From JAUIAS01 sp030425395 (lineage in GTDB: Bacteria; Pseudomonadota; Alphaproteobacteria; Rhodobacterales; Rhodobacteraceae): a stretch of 64,000 nucleotides of DNA. Shown piece by piece: positions 35,807-45,512 of the stretch (positions within the stretch are counted from its first letter, which is position 1; every line of letters starts with the position of its first letter). The translations under genes and the position numbers were made by a program. The notes under the pieces were generated by a model that saw only the letters and a list, made by a program, of their open reading frames with translations, was not told the DNA's origin and searched no databases. The stretch spans positions 248,001 through 312,000 of the forward strand of contig CP121336.1 in the NCBI GenBank assembly GCA_043553855.1, in the 5' to 3' direction.

Positions 35807-36379
35807 CTATCGGACCGCGTGAGGTTCTATGATACCGGCTTCGGTGACAATCAGGTCCAGCGGCTGATCGGTCGGCTCCAGCGGCAACGCCTCCGCCTCC
35901 TGCGCGCTATAGGCAAAGCCGATCGCCAGCGTGGCCCGCGCGGCACGCAGGCGTTCCAGCGTTCGGTCGTAGAAGCCTCCGCCATAACCCAGCCGACCTC
36001 CCCGACGATCAAAGGCCACCAAGGGCACAATGACAATTTCCGGCACCAATTCCACCGGTTCCGCCGGGACCATCGCTCCAAACGGCCCCTCGACCAAGGC
36101 GCAATCCGGCTCCCATCGCAAGAACCGCAGCGGCAGGCCGTTTCCGTCAATCACCGGAACCCCCACCGGTCCGTGGGCGGCGGCCTCGGCCATGGCCGGG
36201 CGCGGATCAATTTCGGTGCGGATCGGCAGATAGGCGGATATCGGCACGCCGCGATACCCGGCCAGAACTTCGGACAGGCAGGCCGAAGCTGACCGTCCGG
36301 CCAACGCATCATGGGCAACCTTGCGCCGCGCAAATGCCGCCTTGCGTGCCTGCGCCTTGATTTCGGAAAGATCATTCAT
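35807..36379 (-). CDS. 5-formyltetrahydrofolate cyclo-ligase
   Basis: 190 residues. The signature VPLVAFDRRGGRLGYGGGFYDR covers the ATP and formyl-THF site. ATP-dependent conversion of 5-formyl-THF to methenyl-THF. ATG at 36379 overlaps the mgtE stop by four bases, so it is co-translated. A 6S RNA gene often adjoins this gene; none could be identified here. Confidence 0.92.
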   Translation of the reverse strand: MNDLSEIKAQARKAAFARRKVAHDALAGRSASACLSEVLAGYRGVPISAYLPIRTEIDPRPAMAEAAAHGPVGVPVIDGNGLPLRFLRWEPDCALVEGPFGAMVPAEPVELVPEIVIVPLVAFDRRGGRLGYGGGFYDRTLERLRAARATLAIGFAYSAQEAEALPLEPTDQPLDLIVTEAGIIEPHAVR

Positions 36380-37773
36380 AGCAATACCGCCGCCGCAAGG
36401 CCCAGAAAGGCAAGAAAGCCAACCACATCCGTGACCGTTGTCACAAAGGCCCCGGAGGCGAGCGCCGGGTCGATGCCCACGCGTTCGAGCAAGACAGGGA
36501 TCACCGTGCCCGCAAGCCCCGCGACCACGAGATTGATCACCATCGCCGCAGCGATCACATATCCCAGTGTCGGCGATCCAAACCAGATCACGCCCACAAT
36601 GCCCATCACCACTGCAAATGCCAGCCCGTTCAGCAGCCCCACCATCACCTCGCGCCGGATGACCCGCCAGACATTCGACCCGGTCAAATCCTTGGTGGCA
36701 ATCGCCCGCACCGCCACGGTCAGCGATTGCGTGCCCGCATTGCCGCCCATCGACGCCACGATCGGCATCAGCACCGCCAGCGCGACGAGCTGGGCAATCG
36801 CCGCCTCGAACTGCGCGATCACGAGCGAGGCCAGAACAGCCGTCACAAGGTTAACCGCCAACCATGGGAACCGCTGACGCGCGGTTTCCAGAACATTGTC
36901 CGACAGGCTGCCCTCCTCGCTCACCCCCGCCAGACGCAGAATGTCTTCCTCGTGTTCTTCGTCCAGCACGATCATCGCATCGTCGATGGTGATAATCCCG
37001 ACAAGGCGACCTTCCTCATCGACCACGGGCGCGGAAATAAGGTGATACTGATTGAACGCATAGGCCACGTCGGCCTCGTCCTGATTGACCGGGATCACCT
37101 GAAACACATCTTCGGTGATGTCGGCCAGCGGCACGTCGCGCCGCGACCGCATCAGCTTGCCCAGTGTGACATTGCCCAGAGGGTGCAGGCGCGGATCGAC
37201 CAGAACAACGTGATAGAACTGTTCGGGCAAGGTATCGCTGCTGCGCAGGTGGTCGATGGCCTGCCCCACGGTCCAGTGCTCCGGTGCCATGACCACTTCG
37301 CGCTGCATCAGACGCCCGGCGGAATATTCCGGGTAGCTCAGCGATTGCTGCACCGCGACCCGGTCGGCGTCATTCAGCGCCCCGAGGATCGCCGCCTGCT
37401 GGGGGGCGTCGAGATCTTCGACAAGGTCAACGACATCATCGCTGTCGAGATCGCGCACCGCCTCGGCCAGAACCTGAGGCGTGAGCATCCCGATAATATC
37501 TTCGCGCACCCCCTCTTCGAGTTCGGACAGGATATCGCCGTCGAATTCGCGATCATACAGCCGCACCAGCCGCACCCGGTCGGACGCATGGATCTGTTCC
37601 AGAAGGTCGGCGATGTCGGCCGCGTGCAGCGGCTCCATCAGGTCGATAAGAAGATCGCGGTCCTCGGCATCGACGGCATCCAGAATCGCGACGACATTGC
37701 GCCGGTCCAGCGCATAGGCGCGATCATCCTCGCGCGATGTTTCTTCGGGGTCTGTCGTGGTGTCCTGGCTCAT
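36376..37773 (-). CDS. mgtE: Magnesium transporter MgtE
   Basis: 465 residues. The N-terminal MgtE_N superhelix (about 20-150), two CBS domains (about 150-290) and five C-terminal transmembrane spans (from about 305) are in the expected order. GNAGTQSLTVAVRAIA is the conserved pore motif. It conducts Mg2+ across the inner membrane, gated by cytosolic Mg2+. Leads into the cyclo-ligase gene by a four-base overlap. Confidence 0.95.
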   Translation of the reverse strand: MSQDTTTDPEETSREDDRAYALDRRNVVAILDAVDAEDRDLLIDLMEPLHAADIADLLEQIHASDRVRLVRLYDREFDGDILSELEEGVREDIIGMLTPQVLAEAVRDLDSDDVVDLVEDLDAPQQAAILGALNDADRVAVQQSLSYPEYSAGRLMQREVVMAPEHWTVGQAIDHLRSSDTLPEQFYHVVLVDPRLHPLGNVTLGKLMRSRRDVPLADITEDVFQVIPVNQDEADVAYAFNQYHLISAPVVDEEGRLVGIITIDDAMIVLDEEHEEDILRLAGVSEEGSLSDNVLETARQRFPWLAVNLVTAVLASLVIAQFEAAIAQLVALAVLMPIVASMGGNAGTQSLTVAVRAIATKDLTGSNVWRVIRREVMVGLLNGLAFAVVMGIVGVIWFGSPTLGYVIAAAMVINLVVAGLAGTVIPVLLERVGIDPALASGAFVTTVTDVVGFLAFLGLAAAVLL

Positions 37774-37903
37774 GTCACGATCTCTCCGATTTCCGCCATT
37801 TCGAAGAAACAGCTTCGCCGCGTCTCTGCGGGCAGGCCGATTTACCGCCGCCCCGACTTCGGGCTAGTCTGTTCCAACGTCAGGATCAAGGAGGCAGCCG
37901 CGC

Positions 37904-39211
37904 GTGGACGGACAAAGTTTTATTCTTACCGGGCAAGTGCTGGGGTTCTCTGCATCGCCGTTTCGTTCGGACCCCGAAGCGGCCCTGACCCTGAACGAAG
38001 CAGTCATCGTGCGCGACGGGCGCATCGAGGCGGTGGGCGCGCTGGACGCGCTGTTGCCCAATGCGGCCGACCTGCCCCGGATAGATCGCCCCGGCCATCT
38101 GATCTGTCCGGGGTTTGTGGATGCCCATGTGCATTTTCCGCAAACCGCGATGATCGCAAGCTGGGGCAAGCGGCTGATTGACTGGCTCAATACCTACACC
38201 TTCCCCGAAGAATCCCGGTTCGGCGACGCCACCTATGCCGCCCGGATCGCGGCGCGGTATCTTGATCTGACGACCGATGCTGGAACGACCACGGTGTGTT
38301 CCTTTGCCACGATCCACCCCGAGAGCGTCGAGGCCTTCTTTTCCGAGGCACTGGCCCGCAATCAGCGGGTCGTCACCGGCAAGACCTGCATGGACCGAAA
38401 CGCCCCTGACAACCTGCGCGACAGCGCGCAGAGCGCCTATGATGACAGCAAACGATTGCTGGAACGCTGGCATGGGCGGGGTCGGCTGTCCTATGCAATC
38501 ACACCGCGGTTCTCGCCAACCTCCACGCCGGATCAACTGGCCGCGCTAGGGGCGCTGTGGGCCGAATATCCCGACTGCCTGATGCAGACCCATCTCAGCG
38601 AACAGACAGACGAAATCGAATGGGTGCGGTCGCTCTTTCCCAAGGCCCGCGATTATCTGGACACCTATGAAGCCTTTGGCCTGCTGGGCGGCCGCGGTCT
38701 TTATGGCCACGCGATCCACCTTGAACCACGGGAGCGTGACCGGTTGCGCGAAGTGGGCGCGGCCCTTGTCCATTGCCCGACCTCCAACACCTTTATCGGA
38801 TCCGGGCTTTTTGACATGGCGGGCCTACAGGCCGAGGGACACCGCATTGGTCTGGCGACAGACACCGGCGGCGGGTCTTCGTTTTCGATGCTGCGCACCA
38901 TGGCAGCGGCCTATGAGGTGGCCCAGCTGCGCGGCACGGCCCTGCATCCCGCCCAGCTTTTGTGGCTGGCCACCGAGGGCAGCGCCGAAGCCTTGGGGTT
39001 TGCGGGCCGGATCGGGCGGATCGCCGCCGGTGCCGAGGCCGACCTGATCACGCTTGATCCTGCGGCCAGCCCGGCGTTGGCGCAGCGCTGCGCACAATCC
39101 AACAGCGTCGCTGAAACGCTGTTTGCGCTTATCATGCTGGGCGATGACCGCGCGGTTGGCGACGTATGGATCGCGGGCAAACGCCGCAGGGGCCAGCCTG
39201 ATCCCGTCTAA
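37904..39211 (+). CDS. guaD: Guanine deaminase
   Basis: 435 residues from a GTG start at 37904, with AAGGAGG about 9 bases before. The amidohydrolase metal motif DAHVHFPQ is near residue 73, with QTHLSEQ and TDTGGG later. NTYTFPEE after the first motif marks the guanine-deaminase subgroup. It makes xanthine from guanine. Its stop overlaps the opposite stop of a second deaminase by four bases. Divergent from mgtE. Confidence 0.9.
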   Translation: MDGQSFILTGQVLGFSASPFRSDPEAALTLNEAVIVRDGRIEAVGALDALLPNAADLPRIDRPGHLICPGFVDAHVHFPQTAMIASWGKRLIDWLNTYTFPEESRFGDATYAARIAARYLDLTTDAGTTTVCSFATIHPESVEAFFSEALARNQRVVTGKTCMDRNAPDNLRDSAQSAYDDSKRLLERWHGRGRLSYAITPRFSPTSTPDQLAALGALWAEYPDCLMQTHLSEQTDEIEWVRSLFPKARDYLDTYEAFGLLGGRGLYGHAIHLEPRERDRLREVGAALVHCPTSNTFIGSGLFDMAGLQAEGHRIGLATDTGGGSSFSMLRTMAAAYEVAQLRGTALHPAQLLWLATEGSAEALGFAGRIGRIAAGAEADLITLDPAASPALAQRCAQSNSVAETLFALIMLGDDRAVGDVWIAGKRRRGQPDPV

Positions 39212-40563
39212 GCGCGCTCGGCCAGCGCGTTTGCCAGACGGTTCTGCCGTTCCACCAGCGCGGGCATGTCAACGGTGACCATCTGGCCATCGCGCACCAC
39301 CGCGCGGCCGTTGACGATCAGATCGCGCACTTGCGTTGGCCCGGCCAGCAGCAGCGCCGCGGGATCCCAGCTTCCGGCGCTTTCGATGCCTCGGGTATCC
39401 CAGATCGCAATATCGGCGCATTTGCCCGGCGAGATCTGGCCACAGTCGTGACGCCCCAGAACCTCGGCACCGCCACGGGTGGCAATGCGCAGGGCTTCGC
39501 GCGCGCTCATGGCGTCGGCCCCGCGCGCCACACGTTGCAACAGCATGGCTTGCCGCGCTTCGGCGACGAGGTTCCCCGCGTCATTGCTGGCCGATCCGTC
39601 CACCCCCAGCCCCACCGGCACGCCCGCATCGCGCATGGCACGCAGCGGCGCGATGCCTGACCCAAGGCGGCAATTGGAACAGGGGCAATGCGCAACCCCG
39701 GTGCGGCTGCGCGCGAACAAGTCGATTTCCTGCCCGTCCAGCTTGACGCAATGGGCATGCCAGACGTCGTCTCCGGTCCAGCCGAGATCCTCGGCATACT
39801 GTCCGGGGCGGCAGCCGAACTTTTCAAGCGAATAGGCGATATCTTCGTCGTTCTCCGCCAGATGCGTGTGCATCATCACGCCCTTGTCACGGGCCAGAAT
39901 CGCCGCATCCCGCATCAGGTCGCGGGTGACGGAAAAGGGCGAACACGGGGCCACACCGACCTGGCACATCGCGCCATCAGCCCCATCATGGAACGTGTCA
40001 ATCACCCGCACCATGTCGGACAGGATCGCGGCTTCGTTTTCTACCAGAGCGTCGGGCGGCAGGCCGCCGTCGCTCTCACCGATGCTCATCGCTCCGCGCG
40101 TGGGGTGAAACCGCAACCCGATCTCCTGAGCGGCGGCAATGGTATCGTCCAGACGCGATCCGTTCGGAAACAGATACAGATGGTCCGAACTCATGGTGCA
40201 GCCCGACAGCGCCAGCTCAGCCAGGCCCGTCTGCGCCGAGACAAACATTTCTTCCGGGCCGAACAGCGACCAGATGGGATATAGCCTGCGCAGCCAGCCG
40301 AACAGCAGCGCATCCTGACCACCCGGCACCGCACGGGTCAAGGATTGGTAAAGGTGGTGATGGGTGTTCACCAACCCCGGCGTCACGACACAGCCGCGCG
40401 CGTCGATCACCGCCTCGCCGGTTTCCGGTGTGAGATCACCCACGGCGGTAATCCGCCCCCCCCGCACACGGACACTGGCACCGCGTAATTCACGGCCCAT
40501 GCCATCGCCACCGTCATCCATGGTCAGGATGGTATCTGCGTTCTGAATAATGAGATCGGTCAT
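39208..40563 (-). CDS. 8-oxoguanine deaminase / amidohydrolase (AtzA-TrzN-like family)
   Basis: 451 residues from ATG at 40563. VTPGLVNTHHHLYQSLTR is the first metal motif, HTHLAENDED the second, HAHCVKL the third and GVDGSASNDAGN the fourth. This set and GWLRRLYPIW match the family in which Pseudomonas PA0142 is an 8-oxoguanine deaminase; a related chlorotriazine or cytosine-type substrate is possible. Pairing with guaD favours a purine. Confidence 0.82.
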   Translation of the reverse strand: MTDLIIQNADTILTMDDGGDGMGRELRGASVRVRGGRITAVGDLTPETGEAVIDARGCVVTPGLVNTHHHLYQSLTRAVPGGQDALLFGWLRRLYPIWSLFGPEEMFVSAQTGLAELALSGCTMSSDHLYLFPNGSRLDDTIAAAQEIGLRFHPTRGAMSIGESDGGLPPDALVENEAAILSDMVRVIDTFHDGADGAMCQVGVAPCSPFSVTRDLMRDAAILARDKGVMMHTHLAENDEDIAYSLEKFGCRPGQYAEDLGWTGDDVWHAHCVKLDGQEIDLFARSRTGVAHCPCSNCRLGSGIAPLRAMRDAGVPVGLGVDGSASNDAGNLVAEARQAMLLQRVARGADAMSAREALRIATRGGAEVLGRHDCGQISPGKCADIAIWDTRGIESAGSWDPAALLLAGPTQVRDLIVNGRAVVRDGQMVTVDMPALVERQNRLANALAERA

Positions 40564-40716
40564 GCCTTGCCCCAAGCTGATGGCTTCTTTTCGGTGCAAG
40601 CCCGCCAGACGACAGAAAAGAAGCAAAGGACTCGTCAGACGGCACCACAACGTCGCCTGTCGCCGGCAGCTTGGCAAGACCAAGCGTGCGGCAACACATG
40701 ACGCGACGCGCGGATG

Positions 40717-41520
40717 TCAGTCCGCGAAGGGGGCCAGTAAGCCAAGCGCGGCTGCGTGGATATCAGGGTTGGACGCGGCCAGCACCTGCCCGCCGTGATG
40801 GGCCGGGCCCCCGCTCCAGTTGGTCACGACGCCGCCCGCGGCCTCGATCACGGCAATGGGGGCCTGAATGTCATACGCGTTCAGGCCCGCCTCGATCACC
40901 ATATCAATCTGGCCCGATGCAAGCAGCGCATAGGCGTAGCAATCCATCCCGTAGCGGGTCAGCTGAACCTCACCCGCGACCGCCTCGAACCCGGCACGAT
41001 CCCGGCTGCTCCCGACTTCGGGAAATGTCGTGAACAACACCGTTTCGGCCAGCGTCTGGCGCGACCGGGTGTGCAACGTGCACCCGCCATGCGGCCCTGT
41101 CATGGCCGCATGTCCATCCATGCCCGAGAATCGTTCGCCGATGTAGGGTTGGTCAATCACTCCGAGGATAGGGCCGCTTTCGTCCGACAGGGCAATCAGA
41201 ACGCCCCAAGTGGGCGTTCCGGAAATGAACCCGCGCGTGCCGTCGATCGGGTCAAGCACCCAGGTCCGTCCGCTGGTTCCGGGGTGGCTGCCAAATTCCT
41301 CGCCCAGAATGGCGTCATTGGGGCGCAGATCGGCCAGCAGATCGCGCATCGCCCGTTCCGCGGCGCGATCGGCTTCGGTCACGGGATCGAATCCTTCGGC
41401 ATCCTTGTTGTCGGTGCCAAGTGACTGTGCCCGGAAATAGGGAAGGATGACACGTCTGGCGGCGTCCGCCAGACGGTGCGCGACATCCAGATCGGAAACT
41501 TGGTTGGCACTGGATGTCAT
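40717..41520 (-). CDS. hisN: Histidinol-phosphatase-like inositol monophosphatase family protein
   Basis: 267 residues. ILGEEFGS and DPIDGTRGFISGTPTWG supply metal ligands; the RGFISG run is typical of HisN rather than SuhB. YDIQAPIAVIEAAGGVVTNW is the C-terminal motif. The proposed reaction is histidinol-phosphate to histidinol. Nearest neighbours are the XRE gene, 26 bases upstream on the same strand, and the deaminase 153 bases downstream. Confidence 0.83.
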   Translation of the reverse strand: MTSSANQVSDLDVAHRLADAARRVILPYFRAQSLGTDNKDAEGFDPVTEADRAAERAMRDLLADLRPNDAILGEEFGSHPGTSGRTWVLDPIDGTRGFISGTPTWGVLIALSDESGPILGVIDQPYIGERFSGMDGHAAMTGPHGGCTLHTRSRQTLAETVLFTTFPEVGSSRDRAGFEAVAGEVQLTRYGMDCYAYALLASGQIDMVIEAGLNAYDIQAPIAVIEAAGGVVTNWSGGPAHHGGQVLAASNPDIHAAALGLLAPFAD

Positions 41521-41546
41521 GCCGTCCTCCGGGTGTGGCGTGGCCG

Positions 41547-41924
41547 TCAGGCCACGTCGCTCAGCACGCGGGCCAGTTCGAACAGGCGTTTACGCTGATT
41601 TTCGGGGATTGAATAGTAGGACCGCACCAGATCGAGCGCTTCCTTGTCGCCAAGAAGATCCGCCGGTGCCTTGTCGCTTGACGGGTCCGCTGCAGCTTCG
41701 GCGGCCTCATTGATGCCCTCAAAGAAAAAGCTGACCGGAACGCCCAGCGCCTCGGAGATATCCCACAGGCGAGATGCGCTTACACGGTTCGCGCCGGTTT
41801 CATATTTTTGGATCTGCTGGAACTTGATCCCGACCTTTTCGGCCAGTTGCTGTTGTGTCATCGCAATCAGCCATCGACGGTGTCGGATGCGCTTGCCGAC
41901 GTGCGTGTCTACCGGGTGTGTCAT
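41547..41924 (-). CDS. XRE-family helix-turn-helix transcriptional regulator
   Basis: 125 residues from ATG at 41924, with AAGGAG 9 bases before; upstream in-frame starts lack a site. The HTH is MTQQQLAEKVGIKFQQIQKYETGANRV (about residues 22-48). The acidic middle segment and SYYSIPENQRKRLFELARVL tail are typical of the Rhodobacteraceae XRE subfamily. It may control the hisN gene just downstream, or genes elsewhere. Confidence 0.86.
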   Translation of the reverse strand: MTHPVDTHVGKRIRHRRWLIAMTQQQLAEKVGIKFQQIQKYETGANRVSASRLWDISEALGVPVSFFFEGINEAAEAAADPSSDKAPADLLGDKEALDLVRSYYSIPENQRKRLFELARVLSDVA

Positions 41925-42292
41925 CTGGGTCTCCTTGGCCTTAGATGCATAAATCATGCCTACGTTGCAACGATAACGGTTCTTCAACGCGAATATTAAG
42001 GGGTGGAACGTTAGCATTTTCTTTCGCGCAGTGATTGTTAATCTTACGCTCTCTGTGGTTGAATTCAAGAAAAAGCATAGATTTCCTACGGCAGACGCTT
42101 TCGTCCCCCCATGGATACCGCTGTATATCTTTCAGCATCAATGCAAAATTGGATCAATCGCCTTCACATTCCCTCACTGGGTGCATCCCGACAATCCCCT
42201 TGGGAACGACCGTCTTTGGGGGCCATGGACCCGCCATCGGTTTGACAGCGCAAGCGACTTGGCGGATTAAACCGGGAAAAAGGGGGCTTTTC
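41925..42292. other. AT-rich divergent intergenic region, 368 bases
   Basis: It lies between the XRE gene and the divergent quinone oxidoreductase. The first half is strongly AT-rich and should hold both promoters. An open frame continues through it into the oxidoreductase but lacks support. I see no further gene. Confidence 0.6.
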
Positions 42293-43252
42293 ATGCTTGC
42301 GTATCACATCACGACATCCGGTGCGGCACCCGCACTTATCTCCGTTCCGGTGCCCGAGCCTGCCGCGGATGAAATCCGCCTGTCCATTCGCGCCTGCGGG
42401 CTGAATTTCGCCGATCTCTTGATGCAGAAAGGCACCTATCAGGATACACCCGAGGCCCCGTTTACCCTTGGCATGGAGGTCGCAGGCGAGGTGAACGCGG
42501 TCGGGAATGCGGTGACGGGATTCGCCGTGGGCGACCGGGTCGCGGTATTTGGCGGCTCTGGCGGGCTGGCGGAACAGGGCGTTTTTGAGGCCCGGCGCGC
42601 GGTGCATATCCCCGATGAAATGAGTTTCGAGCACGCCGCCGCGTTCCTGATCACCTACGGCACCAGCCATGTCGCCCTTGATTACCGCGCGCAGATGCAA
42701 CCGGGGGAAACCCTCGTCGTGCTCGGTGCGGCCGGTGGCGTAGGACTGACCGCCGTCGAGATCGGCAAGCTGATGGGGGCCAATGTCATCGCGATCGCCC
42801 GTGGCGCCGACAAGCTTGAGATCGCGCGGGCCGCCGGGGCCGACCACCTGATTGACGCCGGACACGATGACCTGCGCGCAGCGATCAAGGAACTTGGCGG
42901 GGCCGATGTTGTTTATGATCCGGTGGGCGGTGATGCGTTCCGGGCGATTTTTCGCGCCTGCAACCCCGAAGCGCGGCTTTTGCCTATCGGGTTTGCCTCG
43001 GGCGACGTGCCGCAAATTCCGGCCAATCACCTGTTGGTCAAGAACCTGTCGGTGCTGGGCTTCTATTGGGGCGGCTATATGAAGTTCCGCCCAGAGGTTA
43101 TCACCGACAGCCTGAGCACCCTCATGGAATGGTATCGGGACGGCAGGATCAAGCCGCACGTCAGCCATACGCTGCCATTGGCGCAGGCTGCCGAAGGCAT
43201 GGAGCTTTTGCGCGCGCGCAAATCAACGGGCAAGGTTGTCATCACGCCCTGA
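42293..43252 (+). CDS. NADPH:quinone oxidoreductase family protein
   Basis: 319 residues. ATG at 42293 has AAAGGGGG 5-10 bases before. GroES-like half: LNFADLLMQKGTYQ. Rossmann half: VVLGAAGGVGLTAVEIGKLMGA. Zinc ligands are absent, typical of the quinone-reductase branch of the medium-chain family. Its convergent neighbour is the LysR gene, 21 bases away. Confidence 0.88.
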   Translation: MLAYHITTSGAAPALISVPVPEPAADEIRLSIRACGLNFADLLMQKGTYQDTPEAPFTLGMEVAGEVNAVGNAVTGFAVGDRVAVFGGSGGLAEQGVFEARRAVHIPDEMSFEHAAAFLITYGTSHVALDYRAQMQPGETLVVLGAAGGVGLTAVEIGKLMGANVIAIARGADKLEIARAAGADHLIDAGHDDLRAAIKELGGADVVYDPVGGDAFRAIFRACNPEARLLPIGFASGDVPQIPANHLLVKNLSVLGFYWGGYMKFRPEVITDSLSTLMEWYRDGRIKPHVSHTLPLAQAAEGMELLRARKSTGKVVITP

Positions 43253-43273
43253 GACCCCGTTTTCCCGCGGGCG

Positions 43274-44218
43274 TCAGTCTGCGACCTCAAGGCGCGCGCC
43301 ACGGGCGGGTGCGCTCCCCTGCCCTTCCGCAGGACCGGCCCGGTGCGCGCCCGTATGCCCCGGCCCCGCGTTGGCCCCGAATGCCGCCCGGATCAAGGTA
43401 GCCAGTTCGGCGACGATGGCACCGTTGCCCGCCTGCCCGCCATAAAGATTGATCATTTGCACCGGCAAAGGCGGCAACGCGTCGTTGTGGGCGATCCGCT
43501 CCAGATGCGGCGGTTCGGTTCCTTCGATCATCGCATTCACGGCAAGATCGGCGGCGACGGTGGCCTCGATCGTGCGGTCGCTGTCGGTTTCCACGACCAT
43601 ATCCCATGGAACATTCGCCGCATCGAGCGCCGCGATCACCTTGGGCCTGAACGTGCAATAGCGGCCAAAAGCCAATCGCAACGGACGTTGCCGCCATGAG
43701 GATCCGTCCGGCGCGCCCAGCCAGCACAAGGGCCGGTGAGACAGCGTTTCGCCGCCTTCGCCGGTTTCGGTTTCCGTGGTCAAAATCAGGTCGCATTCCC
43801 CTTTGGCGAACTGATCCTTCAAACCGATGGTATAGGACGTGATCAGATGCACCTTGACCCTTGGGAAGGCCGCATTGAACTGCTGCAAGACGCGCGGGAT
43901 GACCGGATAAACGATATCATGCGGCACCCCCAGAACGATTTCTCCTTCGAATGCCTGATCGGTCAATCTTGCCATCACCTCGTCGTTCAGGGCCACCATC
44001 CGGCGGGCATAGGCCAATAGCTGGTCCCCGGCGGCAGTCAGGACAATCTTGCGGCCCGAGCGGTCAAACAACTCAAGACCAAGTAATTCCTCAAGCCGTT
44101 TGATCTGCATCGAAACCGCGGATTGCGTCAGATGCAAAAAGCCCGCAGCGCGGGTCACACCGCCACTGTCGGCGACAGCAACAAAAGACCTCAGAGTAGT
44201 GACATCGAGATTTCTCAT
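43274..44218 (-). CDS. LysR-family transcriptional regulator
   Basis: 314 residues. The helix-turn-helix is GVTRAAGFLHLTQSAVSMQIKRLEELLG (residues 20-47). The effector domain has VLGVPHDIVYPVIPRVLQQF. The C-terminal 35 residues are Gly/Ala/Pro-rich and not part of the usual fold. It is divergent from a DUF1127 gene over about 130 bases. Its effector is unknown. Confidence 0.88.
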   Translation of the reverse strand: MRNLDVTTLRSFVAVADSGGVTRAAGFLHLTQSAVSMQIKRLEELLGLELFDRSGRKIVLTAAGDQLLAYARRMVALNDEVMARLTDQAFEGEIVLGVPHDIVYPVIPRVLQQFNAAFPRVKVHLITSYTIGLKDQFAKGECDLILTTETETGEGGETLSHRPLCWLGAPDGSSWRQRPLRLAFGRYCTFRPKVIAALDAANVPWDMVVETDSDRTIEATVAADLAVNAMIEGTEPPHLERIAHNDALPPLPVQMINLYGGQAGNGAIVAELATLIRAAFGANAGPGHTGAHRAGPAEGQGSAPARGARLEVAD

Positions 44219-44227
44219 TGATCACAA

Positions 44228-44295
44228 TCCTTGATGGATAATCCCACAAACATTCGTTTCACAAATATCCCACAAGACCACATATACATCAAGGA
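44228..44295. promoter_or_regulatory. Inverted repeat in the LysR/DUF1127 divergent promoter region
   Basis: TCCTTGATG (44228-44236) is exactly inverted as CATCAAGGA (44287-44295). Between them TCCCACAA occurs twice. The region is AT-rich and suits a divergent promoter with a LysR operator. Confidence 0.4.
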
Positions 44296-44346
44296 AAATG
44301 ATTGAACCGAATGCAAGCATCAAACTCAGTGAAAAGGAGTGATCTT

Positions 44347-44565
44347 ATGACCTTTATGCCCGACACACGCACCCGCCCCTTCGCCAGCCGCAAGCAGCAG
44401 AACGCCGCGTTTTCGCTGGGGTCGCTGATCGGCCTGTGGCGTCAGCGCCGTGCGCTTGCCGCGCTGGATGCCGATGCTCTGAGCGATATCGGCGTTACCC
44501 GGCGCGCCGCACAGAAGGAAGCCGCCCGCCCGATCTGGGACGTGCCCAGCCATTGGAGCCGCTGA
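44347..44565 (+). CDS. DUF1127 domain-containing small protein
   Basis: 72 residues. AAAGGAG lies 8 bases before ATG at 44347. The domain covers residues 25-55 (GLWRQRRALAALDADALSDIGVTRRAA), rich in Arg and Asp as in all DUF1127 proteins. In alphaproteobacteria such proteins have been linked to RNA or phosphate/carbon metabolism (recalled). Divergent from the LysR gene, a pairing seen widely. Confidence 0.85.
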   Translation: MTFMPDTRTRPFASRKQQNAAFSLGSLIGLWRQRRALAALDADALSDIGVTRRAAQKEAARPIWDVPSHWSR

Positions 44566-44748
44566 AAATCGGATGCGGACGAAACCGTGCGGATAAAAAA
44601 CCCGGCAGGGCCTCAGACCGTCCCGCCGAAGTTTGCACTTATCACGTTTTCCCCCTTGAAAAGGTGTATCGCACTTCCGATATTTCCCTCGAACCCCGCA
44701 GCATGTAAGCAAGCGGGATCAACCGCCTTTTGAGGGAGACAACGACTA

Positions 44749-45486
44749 ATGGCTGAATTCGACACAATCCGGACGGCGTCAGGCGCGCGCGCTGCTCAGA
44801 TTGATGAGGGCCTGCGCGCCCATATGAACAAGGTCTACGGCACAATGTCCGTAGGCATGCTCCTGACCTTTGCTGTGGCATGGGCCGTCGGTACCAGCCC
44901 ACAACTTCTTGCGGTCTTCCGCGATCCCGCAACCCTGCAACCGAACATTCTTGGCTATATCATCATGTTCGCGCCGCTGATCATGGTGTTTGCCTTTGGT
45001 GCAATGATCAACCGTTTGTCGGCGATGGGGGCACAGACCTTCTTCTATGTGTTCGCATCCGTGATGGGGCTGTCCCTGTCGTGGATCTTTGTCGCGTTCA
45101 CCGGGTTCTCCATCGCGCAGATCTTCCTTGTGACATCCATCGCGTTTGCGGGCCTGTCGCTCTGGGGCTACACCACCAAGAAGGACATTTCCGGTTGGGG
45201 GTCGTTCCTGATCATGGGTGTTATCGGCCTCGTGGTAGCGTCGATCGTCAACATCTTCCTTGGTTCGCCCGCGATCATGTTCGCGATCTCTGCCATCGGT
45301 GTGCTGATCTTTGCCGGTCTGACCGCCTATGACACGCAGAACATCAAGAACACCTACCTTGCCCACGCGGCACATGGCGATCAGGAGTGGATGGCCAAAT
45401 CCGGTATCATGGGCGCTCTGAGCCTGTATCTGAACTTTATCAACATGTTCATGATGCTGCTGTCGCTTTTCGGCAACCGGGAATAA
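44749..45486 (+). CDS. Bax inhibitor-1 / YccA family membrane protein
   Basis: 245 residues with seven transmembrane spans. The family motif AYDTQNIKNTYL is near residue 190, and LYLNFINMFMMLLSLFG at the C-terminus is typical. GAGGGAG lies 12 bases before the ATG. YccA binds FtsH in Escherichia coli and other members are calcium-leak channels; the role here is unknown. A strong terminator follows. Confidence 0.93.
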   Translation: MAEFDTIRTASGARAAQIDEGLRAHMNKVYGTMSVGMLLTFAVAWAVGTSPQLLAVFRDPATLQPNILGYIIMFAPLIMVFAFGAMINRLSAMGAQTFFYVFASVMGLSLSWIFVAFTGFSIAQIFLVTSIAFAGLSLWGYTTKKDISGWGSFLIMGVIGLVVASIVNIFLGSPAIMFAISAIGVLIFAGLTAYDTQNIKNTYLAHAAHGDQEWMAKSGIMGALSLYLNFINMFMMLLSLFGNRE

Positions 45487-45512
45487 CCGTCTCCTCCATG
45501 CGACGACACATG

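Noticed and set aside
42035..42292. N-terminal extension of the quinone oxidoreductase
   Set aside because: AT-rich promoter-like sequence with no domain similarity; ATG 42293 has a good ribosome site.
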